Shown one piece after another: positions 1-7,310 of a stretch of 64,000 nucleotides of DNA. The notes beneath the pieces are model-generated. The model did not search any database. It was not told the origin of the DNA and saw nothing but the letters and a program-made list of their open reading frames with translations. A program made the translations under genes and the position numbers. The stretch is taken from assembly GCA_035297265.1 (NCBI GenBank), contig DATGZH010000009.1, positions 1-64,000 on the forward strand, written 5' to 3'. The stretch comes from DATGZH01 sp035297265. Its GTDB lineage: Bacteria > Actinomycetota > Acidimicrobiia > Acidimicrobiales > RAAP-2. The stretch's first letter is position 1. Each line of letters starts with the position of its first letter.

Positions 1-56
1 AACAGCTGGTCGATGTCGGCGCGGATGCGCTCGGTGGGTGATACTCGGATGGACAC
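1..56 (-). CDS. IS256-type transposase, N-terminal 18 codons only
   Basis: The minus strand from the GTG at 56-54 reads MSIRVSPTERIRADIDQL and leaves the window. This resembles the start of actinobacterial IS256/mutator-type transposases (RVSPTERIRAxID); that match is from memory. A good ribosome-binding site, ACGAAGGAGA, lies just upstream at about 66-75. Only the N-terminus is visible, so neither the catalytic DDE residues nor the integrity of the element can be judged. Confidence 0.5.
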   Translation of the reverse strand, partial: MSIRVSPTERIRADIDQL

Positions 57-125
57 GGGCGTTGGTTCTCCTTCGTGAGTTGGTAGCTCCTGAAGGAACC
101 TACGCCCGTCGTCTATTTACACCGG
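57..125. mobile_element. Probable left end of the IS256-type element
   Basis: This stretch carries the ribosome-binding site and leader of the transposase. The element should end somewhere near 110-125. The other end lies outside the window, so the terminal inverted repeat and target duplication cannot be paired. Confidence 0.3.
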
Positions 126-193
126 GGACTGGACGCCACCCGTTCCTGTGGAGAGGAGCGCCGAGATGATGACGTTGGGGTCGAGAACAACCT

Positions 194-532
194 TCAACGT
201 CGGCGTCGTGCCCGAGCGGTCCGGAGTTCCTCGGTGGCTTCTGCAGCGGCCTCATCCTCTGACATGCCCGACCGCTCCCTGGCGCGGTTGATTCCAAGGC
301 GCAGATCTGCGTTATAGAGCTGCCATGCCGCCTGACGAGTGACTCCCAGTGCTTCTCCGATCGCAGCCCACGACCTACCGGCCTGGCGGGCCTCTCCAAT
401 CGCCTCCGCCAGCCAGCGCTCGACGGTCTCGTCGGCTGACTTCAGGGCTCTTAGGCGATCAATCGGATCGTCACCCTTGAGCGCAACCCGCACAGTCACG
501 TCCTCACGATCCGACGCAAGCCTGGCTCCCAT
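194..532 (-). CDS. Small helix-turn-helix DNA-binding protein
   Basis: A 112-residue protein starting at the ATG at 532-530. Its middle contains a clear helix-turn-helix, SWAAIGEALGVTRQAAWQLY, like the sigma-4/MerR-type HTH of small actinobacterial regulators. The C-terminus is acidic, then very basic (ARARRRR). No partner gene is adjacent on the same strand. A TTG farther upstream at 568 keeps the frame open, but the ATG is preferred. It sits 6 nt after a TACTGT -10 box, with TTGACA 18 nt further up, giving a leaderless transcript as is common in actinobacteria. A perfect palindrome covers the -35, so it is probably autoregulated. The target is unknown. Confidence 0.6.
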   Translation of the reverse strand: MGARLASDREDVTVRVALKGDDPIDRLRALKSADETVERWLAEAIGEARQAGRSWAAIGEALGVTRQAAWQLYNADLRLGINRARERSGMSEDEAAAEATEELRTARARRRR

Positions 533-538
533 GCCCTC

Positions 539-580
539 ACAGTAGACGCCCACCGCCAAGATTGTCAAGATATCTTGACA
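539..580 (-). promoter_or_regulatory. Promoter with overlapping 18-bp palindromic operator
   Basis: On the minus strand, TTGACA (568-563) and TACTGT (544-539) are separated by 18 nt. They stand just upstream of the ATG of the small HTH gene. The -35 lies inside the perfect palindrome TGTCAAGATATCTTGACA (563-580), a likely repressor site. The palindrome also faces the divergent secreted-protein gene to the right, so it could control both. Confidence 0.55.
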
Positions 581-660
581 CTCAAGAAATACGAACCAGC
601 CGGCCTAGCGGGGGCGAAGCAAGGCAGTATGGAGCACGGCATCGCAGAAGGGGTCGTTCG

Positions 661-1998
661 GTGAGAGCTCGCGGCGTATGGCTTGTGTGCGCATCTCTCG
701 TGACCGTCGCCGGGGCAATGGCGCTCCCGACACCGGCCGGCGCAGGCGGCGGGCCCAAGGTACCGGGCAAGCCCACCAGTGTCGCGACCACCCTCGTGCC
801 CGGTTCGGCGGAGGTCTCCTGGAGCGCACCGGTGAACGACGGTGGCTCGAAGATCACCGGCTACGTAGCGACGGCCACGTCGTGAGGAGGGTCGGCGAGC
901 TGTACGACGACCGGCGCCACGATGTGCACGATCTCGGGTCTTGCGAACGGCACGATGTACAAGATCGCCGTGCGGGCGTCGAACATTAAGGGAACCGGCC
1001 GCGCCTCCAAGCCACTTAAGGTCACCCTCTCGTACAACTTCGCTGATCCAGTCGCCGAGGCCTTCGACGGCACTCATGTCTGGGTGCTGAACGACCAGGG
1101 CAACTCGGTGACCGAGTTCAACGCCAGCGATGGTTCGTGGGTGCAGACCCTCGGCGGCGCCCCGTACGGGTTCGACCATCCCTCCGCCATCACCTTCGAC
1201 GGGTCACATCTTTGGGTGACGAACAGCGGCTTCGACAACTCGGTGACCGAGTTCAACGCCAGCGGCGGCTCTTGGGTCCAAACGCTCAGAGGCGGCTCCT
1301 ATGGGTTCGACGGGGTCGATGGCATCACCTATGACGGGACGCATCTCTGGGCGACGAACGGCGTTGGCAATTCGGTCACCGAGTTCAACGCCAGCGACGG
1401 ATCGTGGGTCCGGACAATCCAGAACGCCACGTACGGGTTCGACTCACCCTCCGCCATCACCTTCGACGGCACCCACCTCTGGGTCGCCAATTCGTTCAGC
1501 GGCTCGATGTCGGCCGGCGACTCGCTGACAGAGATCAACGCCAGTGACGGGTCCTACGTCCAGCAACTCTACGATCCCTCCACCTGGGACTTCTGCAACC
1601 CCACCACGATCGCCTTTGACGGCACGAACCTTTGGGTGACGAACGAGTGCGGTGGGAGCGTCACCGAGTTCCGGTCCAGTGACGGCTCGTTCGTGCAGCG
1701 CCTCTCGAACAACACCGGAAATTACGGCTTCGCCTCACCGACCGGCTCAACCTTCGACGGCAGCCATATCTGGGTGACGAACCTCTTCGCCAACAACCGT
1801 ATGTCCTCGGTCACTGAGTTCAACACGAGTGACGGGTCTCCCGTGCGCACGCTGCAAGGTGCCCCGTACAACTTCCTCGCGTCAGCAGCCGTGATCCACG
1901 ACGGGACCCACCTATGGGTAACGAACAGCGCCGGCAAGGGCGGCTCGGTGACTGAGATTGACGCGAGCGACGGGTCGTTCGTCCAGATCCTCCCCTGA
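661..1998 (+). pseudogene. Secreted FN3 plus beta-propeller-like protein, interrupted by in-frame TGA
   Basis: The GTG at 661 opens a frame with a signal peptide (hydrophobic run VWLVCASLVTVAGAMA, then a PTPAGA cleavage region). It continues into a fibronectin type III domain (KPTSVATTLVPGSAEVSWSA). The TGA at 883-885 stops it, but the same frame continues without shift through the rest of the FN3 fold (CTISGLANGTMYKIAVRASN) and about seven repeats of roughly 50 residues built on FDGTHLWVTN and NSVTEFNASDGSWVQTL. Such YVTN/NHL-like units form beta-propellers in surface proteins. Neighbouring genes use TGA as stop, so a nonsense mutation or sequence error is the simplest explanation. The second part could be expressed from the ATG at 922 but would lack an export signal. 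Confidence 0.7.
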
Positions 1999-2390
1999 CC
2001 ACCGCGCCGGTCAGCGGAGGTCCCGGCGCTTTGGCGACGACCCGCTCGCCCACCGCCCAGCGATGGCCGGCGGCCTCAACGTCTCGGGCCGGCAGCGGGA
2101 GGTCCCTCGCCGTTCCGCTGTCGTAGCCCCTCTCTCCCCAGAAGAATTCTTGGGAGAGGACGGATCGCGGCTAGAGGGGGGCCAAGGGGTCTCGTAGCTG
2201 ACCGCGTTGGCCCTTTGAACATCTTGCTGAGCCTTGGCGTAGGCCGGTTCGGGCGGCGAGGATCACGAGCGCCCGGTAGCGGTCAGGCATGGCCTCAACG
2301 AGCGCAACCACTTGCTCGGCGCCCGGCGGCTCGATGCGCACCCCCTCGACAATGGGCAGCCGGCGTACGTAGGAGTGCGCGTCTCGTCGC
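1999..2390. other. Intergenic region between convergent genes
   Basis: These 392 bases separate the 3' ends of the propeller gene and the glycine-rich gene. I see no convincing coding sequence; the open frames here are high-GC chance frames. The only structure noted is the hairpin at 2132-2158. Confidence 0.5.
2132..2158. terminator. Hairpin between convergent genes
   Basis: CTCTCCC (2132-2138) pairs with GGGAGAG (2152-2158), and AGAA/TTCT continues the stem inside after one mismatch. It lies between two convergent genes but has no T-run, so it would be an atypical terminator. Confidence 0.3.
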
Positions 2391-4697
2391 TCAGTTGCAG
2401 TTCAGGGCGGTGCCGGTGCCGTTGCCCCCGGCGGTGCCAGCCAGGCCGTTCGTGCCGTTGCTACCTGGTGTGCCATTCGTGCCGACGCCAAGGCCCGCGT
2501 TGTAGATACCGCCGCCTCCCCCGGCGCCGAAGGGTCCCGCCGGCCCACCGGACGTACCTGCCATCCCGCCGGCGACCGAATCCAACGAGAACGAGTCGGT
2601 CGTGCAGTTGAAGCCTCCGGGACTCGTCCACACTGCCCCCCCGACGGCGTTCGCTCCGTTCCCGCTCTTGCCGCCGTTGCCCCCGTTCCCGCCGTTGCCG
2701 CCGTTGCCTCCGTTCCCGCCGCCGGTCGTCAGGCCGTCGCCCTGCTCGCCACCGTTGCCCCCGCCGCCGGCCGTGCCACCGTTGCCCCCGCCGCCGCCGA
2801 CGTTGCCGCTGCCCGCCGAGGCGGAGTTCATGGCGAACGTGCTCGTCGTGGCGGTCGCCGTACCGGACGAATCGGCGAGCGCACCGCCTTCGGCCGTGCC
2901 GCCGCTCCCGCCGGTGCCGCCGCTGGCGCCCCTGCCGCCGGCGCCGCCGGCGCCGCCGTTCGCGCCGTTGCCTCCAGGAGTCCCGGCCCCGCCGTTGCCA
3001 CCGTTACCCCCGCCGCCACTGCTCCCGCCGCCGGCACCGAGGCCACCGAGACCGCCTGCGCCGCCGACAGCGGCATCGCCCGTGAAGGTGCTGCCCGTCA
3101 CGGTCAGAGACCCGCTGTTGAAGATCGCACCGCCCTCGCCGACGCCTCCCGGCCCACCGTTGCCGGCGGTCGCGCCGGGGCCCCCAGGAGCGCCCGCCAG
3201 CCCGGCGCTGCCCGGCTGGCCGGGGCCTGTGGGACCGGAAGGAACACCGGAGCCACCGGGGCCGCCCCAGCCACCGTTCCCGCCCGTCGATCCCTGGCCC
3301 CCGTCAGCCGCCCCGCCGTAGTCCGGGTAACCGTTGCCGCCGTTCCCGCCGCTCCCTCCCTGCGCGCCGTCGTCCAGGAAGCTGGCGCCGCTGACCGAGG
3401 TGGTCCCGGCGACGTACAGCGCGCCCCCGCCTCCCGTCGCGCCCTGCCCTCCAGGCAGGGCCGGGGAGCTCGCGCCACTCAGGCTGTTCAGTCCCGGTTG
3501 ACCGGCCGCCCCGCCCGGGCCGCCCTGCCCACCGGGGCCCGAGCCGCCCGAGGCGCCGGGCGCGCCCGTGCCACCCATGCCGCCCGGGCCGCCGAGGATG
3601 CCTTCCCCGCCGGTGCCGCCCGGCCCGCCGCCGCCACCGCTGCCACCCCGGGCCTGGTTGGCAGAAAAGACGTTGGTGCCCGTGAGCGTGACCGAACTGT
3701 TCAGGCTGTAGACGACACCACCTTCGCCGACCCCGCCGTTCCCCGCCTTCCCGCCCTTCCCGCCCTTCGCCGCCGTGCCGGCATTCCCACCGTTGCCACC
3801 TGGCGCACCGGTCGCTCCCATGCCCCCGGCCCCACCGTGACCAGCGAATCCCCCGTAGCCCGGGGTCCCGCCGTAGCCGCCGTCGCCGCCGTAGGCGGCG
3901 TCGGCCTCGAACGTGCAGCCGATGAGGTCGAGCGTGCCCCCGTTGCTGTAGATCGCGCCGCCGAGGGCCGCCCCCCCGTTGCCGGCCTTGCCGCCCTTCC
4001 CCGCTGGGCCGCCGTTCCCACCGTTGCCGCCGTTGGCCCCAAGGCCCCCGTAGCCACCCGACCCGCCGGTTCCGCCGATTCCGCCGTTGCCTCCACTGCC
4101 GCCGTTACCGCCGATGGCCTCGTCGCCGGCCAGCGTCGCCGAGGTAAGCGTGACGCTGCCTGCCAGGTTCTCGATGGCGCCACCGGCGCCCTGCTTGCCG
4201 GCCTTCCCGGACTTGCCGCTCACCCCGGCGCCGCCGTTCCCGCCGGCGCCGCCGCTGGACGTGCCCGTGCCGTTCGCACCGTCGGAACCGGCGGTGCCCG
4301 CTGCACCGTTGGCGCCCGAGCTGCCGTTGGCCCCCCGACTAAAGCCCTCGCTCAGCGTGAGGCCGTTGATGGCGAGCGTCCCTCCCTTGACGACGAACAG
4401 CTGCACGGCGGCACCACCAGAGAGGGAGACGGTGAACCCGCCCGAGTCGATCGTGATGTTCTGCGCGGCGGCAACCTTCACAGGTGCGGTCAGCGTGAGG
4501 GCGCAATTGACGCCGAAGGTCACGATGCCGCTCGTGCTGACGGCCGTCAGGAAGTTCGCCAGGGTGCAAGTGGTGATCGTCGTCGGACCAACCGCACCGG
4601 CCGGCACGGTCACCCCGAGGATGCCGCCGGCGACAACCGTCACACCCACGATAACCCGGGAGAAGCGAGTAGCTGTGAGACGCCGGACTCGTGCCAT
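2391..4697 (-). CDS. Secreted PGRS-like glycine-rich beta-helix protein
   Basis: A 768-residue protein starting at the ATG at 4697-4695 (GAGG box upstream). The first ~35 residues form a signal peptide (VIVGVTVVAGGILGVTVPAGAVG). A beta-helix-type domain follows (NITIDSGGFTVSLSGGAAVQ). The remainder alternates GGAGGNGG-type blocks, very like mycobacterial PE_PGRS proteins, with strand-like modules such as GGAIFNSGSLTVTGSTFTGD. That GGAI plus xTFxxN pattern is known from Chlamydia Pmp and other right-handed beta-helix surface proteins. There is no PE domain, sortase motif or visible anchor. The role is probably surface or matrix; the function is unknown. The repetitive coding DNA invites recombination and assembly error. 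Confidence 0.7.
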   Translation of the reverse strand: MARVRRLTATRFSRVIVGVTVVAGGILGVTVPAGAVGPTTITTCTLANFLTAVSTSGIVTFGVNCALTLTAPVKVAAAQNITIDSGGFTVSLSGGAAVQLFVVKGGTLAINGLTLSEGFSRGANGSSGANGAAGTAGSDGANGTGTSSGGAGGNGGAGVSGKSGKAGKQGAGGAIENLAGSVTLTSATLAGDEAIGGNGGSGGNGGIGGTGGSGGYGGLGANGGNGGNGGPAGKGGKAGNGGAALGGAIYSNGGTLDLIGCTFEADAAYGGDGGYGGTPGYGGFAGHGGAGGMGATGAPGGNGGNAGTAAKGGKGGKAGNGGVGEGGVVYSLNSSVTLTGTNVFSANQARGGSGGGGGPGGTGGEGILGGPGGMGGTGAPGASGGSGPGGQGGPGGAAGQPGLNSLSGASSPALPGGQGATGGGGALYVAGTTSVSGASFLDDGAQGGSGGNGGNGYPDYGGAADGGQGSTGGNGGWGGPGGSGVPSGPTGPGQPGSAGLAGAPGGPGATAGNGGPGGVGEGGAIFNSGSLTVTGSTFTGDAAVGGAGGLGGLGAGGGSSGGGGNGGNGGAGTPGGNGANGGAGGAGGRGASGGTGGSGGTAEGGALADSSGTATATTSTFAMNSASAGSGNVGGGGGNGGTAGGGGNGGEQGDGLTTGGGNGGNGGNGGNGGNGGKSGNGANAVGGAVWTSPGGFNCTTDSFSLDSVAGGMAGTSGGPAGPFGAGGGGGIYNAGLGVGTNGTPGSNGTNGLAGTAGGNGTGTALNCN

Positions 4698-5031
4698 GTG
4701 CCCTCGATCCGTGACCGCCACGAGGAGACTAACAACCACATCGCAGCAAGTCGAAGGATGGATCTGAGATCGGGCAAACCCGATGTCAGGGATCTATGAC
4801 CGGCTAGGGGTACTGGCGATCCGCGGGCAGTGGAACGGGCGTCGCCCGGAGACGAGGTGGCAGACGGTGCGTCGATGCCGGCGGCCGCCACCAGGGGCGA
4901 CGGCATCTCGCTTAAGCGAGCTGATCACCTGTCGTTCTCGACGGACACTCCCTCGAGCGCGACAGTTCCCCGCCTGGAGGCCGACTCACCGTCACACCTC
5001 TGCGAACCAGTAAAGCATGATCTCGGTTCGA
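4698..5031. other. Intergenic region upstream of the glycine-rich gene
   Basis: These 334 bases lie between the start of the glycine-rich gene and the end of the vapC-like gene, both leftward. No convincing gene is visible. A perfect 14-bp palindrome, CTCGCTTAAGCGAG, sits at 4907-4920; it has no T-run and may be a binding site or weak terminator for the toxin gene. The promoter of the glycine-rich gene should lie here, but I cannot place it. Confidence 0.4.
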
Positions 5032-5445
5032 TCACGGAACGAGTTCCAACAGTGGAACATGTTCCGGGCGCACGACGGTGAAGTGACGACGGTCAAGCGT
5101 GGCTACCTGCGAGATTCCTAATCGCTCAGCGGACACGACCACCGAGGCATCCACGGTGCCGAGCGGCAGATCCCGATAGATCGCCACCAGTTCGGCTATT
5201 CGCAGCCAATCGGCGGCGGCTACATGCTCACTGATCAAGTTCCCGCTGGCAAGGTCTCCGAGAAACCGGATCTCGGCTTCCGACCCGAGACGCGACTCGA
5301 GGAGGTACACGACCTCCGCGATGACGAGGACAGGCACGATCAACGGACCTGGGTGATCTTGCAGGAGCTCAAGACACTCCGCATGGTGTCTATCGTCGGC
5401 GTCGACGTACGCGTAGAGCGGCCCCGCATCGACGAGCAGTGCTAT
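5032..5445 (-). CDS. vapC: PIN-domain toxin, VapC-like, non-standard start
   Basis: A PIN-domain ribonuclease of about 137 residues. The four acidic residues expected for metal binding are all visible: D in LLVDAGPLY, E in VIAEVVYLLE, D in LGTVDASVVVS and D in VATLDRRHF. The conserved N-terminal strand holding the first Asp lies upstream of every ATG, GTG or TTG in this frame. The only possible starts are ATA at 5445-5443, overlapping the antitoxin TAG stop, or CTG at 5439-5437. From a TTG at 5343 the protein would lose its first catalytic Asp. VapC toxins cleave RNA and are held by the cognate antitoxin encoded just upstream. This copy either uses a weak start or has lost its ATG and is disabled. 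Confidence 0.75.
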   Translation of the reverse strand: MALLVDAGPLYAYVDADDRHHAECLELLQDHPGPLIVPVLVIAEVVYLLESRLGSEAEIRFLGDLASGNLISEHVAAADWLRIAELVAIYRDLPLGTVDASVVVSAERLGISQVATLDRRHFTVVRPEHVPLLELVP

Positions 5446-5669
5446 GGCTTCACCTCCGCCCGGAGAATCTCTTCTATCCGCTCGGAAATGTCGGAGCGCC
5501 CGCTGTGTCCTGCTCCCGCAGCCATCAGTCGACGCTTATCCTTGGCGCCTCCCAGGTGCGCTTCGATGGCTTCTCGAGTGAGCGCAGATACGGTCATCTC
5601 ACGCCGCTCGGCTTCGTGCCGCAGCAAGGCGTCCAGTTCATCTGGGAGCTTGACCGTCGTCCGCTTCAT
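5442..5669 (-). CDS. vapB: Ribbon-helix-helix antitoxin, VapB-like
   Basis: A 75-residue protein from the ATG at 5669-5667. The N-terminus MKRTTVKLPDELDALLRHEA is a ribbon-helix-helix fold, and MTVSALTREAIEAHL forms its second half. The C-terminal tail (ISERIEEILRAEVKP) probably binds the toxin. Its stop overlaps the toxin frame, so the two are translationally coupled. A perfect inverted repeat directly upstream of the ATG is the expected autoregulatory operator. Longer in-frame extensions upstream read as arginine-rich chance sequence and were not used. Confidence 0.8.
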   Translation of the reverse strand: MKRTTVKLPDELDALLRHEAERREMTVSALTREAIEAHLGGAKDKRRLMAAGAGHSGRSDISERIEEILRAEVKP

Positions 5670-5685
5670 GGTATGCCAGCATACC
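5670..5685 (-). promoter_or_regulatory. Antitoxin operator and leaderless promoter
   Basis: GGTATGCCAGCATACC is a perfect 7-2-7 inverted repeat ending one base before the antitoxin ATG. On the minus strand it contains TATGCT (5683-5678), a -10 box 8 nt from the ATG, which implies a leaderless transcript. No strong -35 is seen. Binding by the RHH protein would block the promoter. Confidence 0.6.
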
Positions 5686-5764
5686 GTGAGGGCCCCGGGA
5701 CAAACTCCAACGTCGGCGTCCTCCCCGAGCAGCCCGGAGCCCCTCACGTGGGTGCCATCCCGTA

Positions 5765-6925
5765 TCAGGGGCTGCCCAACAGCAGGAACTCGTGCTGGTA
5801 GTCGATGACGATCCATCCGAACCGGCGCAGGACGTCTGACCCCAGAGCGCCGGCGAACTCCGGAGGGAGCGTCACCTCGAGCACCAGTTGAGGCTGCAAC
5901 GGGACGTACCCGCTCGACGCCTTGATCGACCACGGGCCGCTCCCGACGAGGGGCACACTCCTCACGCAGCCGATGCTGGGCACCACCTCCCGATCTCCGG
6001 AGTCCCTCAGGGACCCCTCCGTGACGGTCTGCGGGTCGGCAGCCGAACGCCCGGCGCCCGTGTCGAGTACGAACGGTTGCAAGGAGCCGCCGATGACGAC
6101 CTTGACGAAGGTGATGACCGAGACAGACGAACGGAGCACGACGAGGGGAACCTCGGTATGCGCTTGGCCAGCGACGAGCACAGAGGTCGCCTGGTTGTCA
6201 CCTTGCGTGGTCGCTCCCACCCCGGAGCTCTCCGTCCCGAACACCCGTAGTTGTCTCGACATGAAGTCCAACCGGGCACTGCCGAACCGGCTGAGGACGT
6301 CCGAACCGAGCAAGCCGGCCGGGGCGTCGGTCACACCGAAGTCCGGGATGCCGATGGCCTGAGCGACCTGTGGGTCGAGGGGTAGGGAGCCCAGCGACCA
6401 CTGGGCCACGAACACCGGCTGTGTCCGGGCGTCACAGTTCGCTCCGGCGCCGAGGCCCGGGGGACCGGCCGAAGGTAGCTGCAGCGTCCTCGCCAGGGCG
6501 GTGTCGATCGTCGATAACGAGTCCCCGGTGTCGAGGATGAACGGATAGGGCCCATGTCCGTTCAGACAGACAGGGACGTATTCGAAGGTCAGGGGGCCGG
6601 ATCGGAGGATCTGCATCGGGACGCTCGTGACCGAGCCTGTCGTCGGGGCCTCGGTGGTGCAGCCAGGCGGAAACGTCGGTACCCGGAGGCCGTGCAGGCT
6701 GATGACCCGATGCCTCACCCCACTCTGCGGGCGGCCGGACGAAGAGAGGAGCGGCAGGAGCACGGCATCGACCACGAGCACGGCCACGATGGCCCACAGG
6801 GCAGGAAGGACCCATCGGGGTGGCTCCAACGGTCCTGTCTGGGCTGAGGGCACGGTCACCGGAGCAGCTGTTTCGGTCGAGCGGGCCCCGCTGGACCGAT
6901 CGCCGCCGAAAGCATCGCAGCCCAA
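5765..6925 (-). CDS. Membrane-anchored protein with two retropepsin-like aspartic protease domains
   Basis: Up to 386 residues from a TTG at 6925; a GTG about 22 codons later is an alternative start. One transmembrane helix (residues about 40-60, VLPALWAIVAVLVVDAVLL) would place the rest outside the membrane. Two homologous halves follow. Each has an active-site DTG (FILDTGDSLSTID near 132, FVLDTGAGRSAAD near 288) and each ends in a matching closing segment (GLLGSDVLSRFGSARLDF and GALGSDVLRRFGWIVIDY). Retropepsins are normally one-domain homodimers; here one chain carries both Asp residues, as in pepsin. Cysteines near 89, 120 and 164 could form disulfides. The substrate is unknown. Confidence 0.7.
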   Translation of the reverse strand: MGCDAFGGDRSSGARSTETAAPVTVPSAQTGPLEPPRWVLPALWAIVAVLVVDAVLLPLLSSSGRPQSGVRHRVISLHGLRVPTFPPGCTTEAPTTGSVTSVPMQILRSGPLTFEYVPVCLNGHGPYPFILDTGDSLSTIDTALARTLQLPSAGPPGLGAGANCDARTQPVFVAQWSLGSLPLDPQVAQAIGIPDFGVTDAPAGLLGSDVLSRFGSARLDFMSRQLRVFGTESSGVGATTQGDNQATSVLVAGQAHTEVPLVVLRSSVSVITFVKVVIGGSLQPFVLDTGAGRSAADPQTVTEGSLRDSGDREVVPSIGCVRSVPLVGSGPWSIKASSGYVPLQPQLVLEVTLPPEFAGALGSDVLRRFGWIVIDYQHEFLLLGSP

Positions 6926-7310
6926 CGAGCTGACCGGCGGGCGGTCAACCTCTTCTGGCCTCCATCGTCTCTGCGTCTACCAGAGGACCAGGTCAAGTAA
7001 CGAACGACCCCCAAACAAGCGGTCCAGGACCCTCTGCACCATCGGCCACGTATGGCGGCCCGCTCCCCCGTGTGCTCGCTAGGCCTGAGGCGGGCTGGCG
7101 AGGTCCGAAGTCCCCCCGGGCCCCACCTTCGTCGTACCGGCCAGCAACCAAGCGATTCGCGAGGCTCGCCATGCCACTCGTCGTGGGATGGGCCGAGCTC
7201 TCCCTCATCGCTGAGAGCCTCGCCGTCGTGACGCTCGTCGTGGCCGGCGCCCTGCTGTGGCGGGCGGCCAGGTCGTAGCGCCCGACGCCGTCCCGGCGGA
7301 CCGCGACGGC
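6926..7310. other. Intergenic region with a possible 35-residue membrane peptide
   Basis: This lies between the start of the protease-like gene and the 3' end of an acyl-CoA dehydrogenase gene. It should hold the promoter of the former. The only coding candidate is a short rightward frame at 7171-7278, listed separately. Confidence 0.4.
7171..7278 (+). CDS. Possible small one-helix membrane protein
   Basis: ATG 7171 encodes MPLVVGWAELSLIAESLAVV followed by TLVVAGALLWRAARS, 35 residues with one clear hydrophobic helix and a basic end. It is the only rightward gene in this interval and no ribosome-binding site is evident. It may be a chance frame. Confidence 0.25.
   Translation: MPLVVGWAELSLIAESLAVVTLVVAGALLWRAARS

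Noticed and set aside
883..885. TGA recoded as an amino acid
   Set aside because: Many genes in the window end in TGA. No selenocysteine element or recoding context is visible.
2602..4183. Pro-rich and Arg-rich frames opposite the glycine-rich gene
   Set aside because: They are the complements of GGN codons. The minus-strand frame has a signal peptide and structured modules.
2600..4300. Possible CRISPR-like repeats
   Set aside because: The repeats are short, irregular GGN codon runs inside one reading frame, with no constant spacers and no cas genes.
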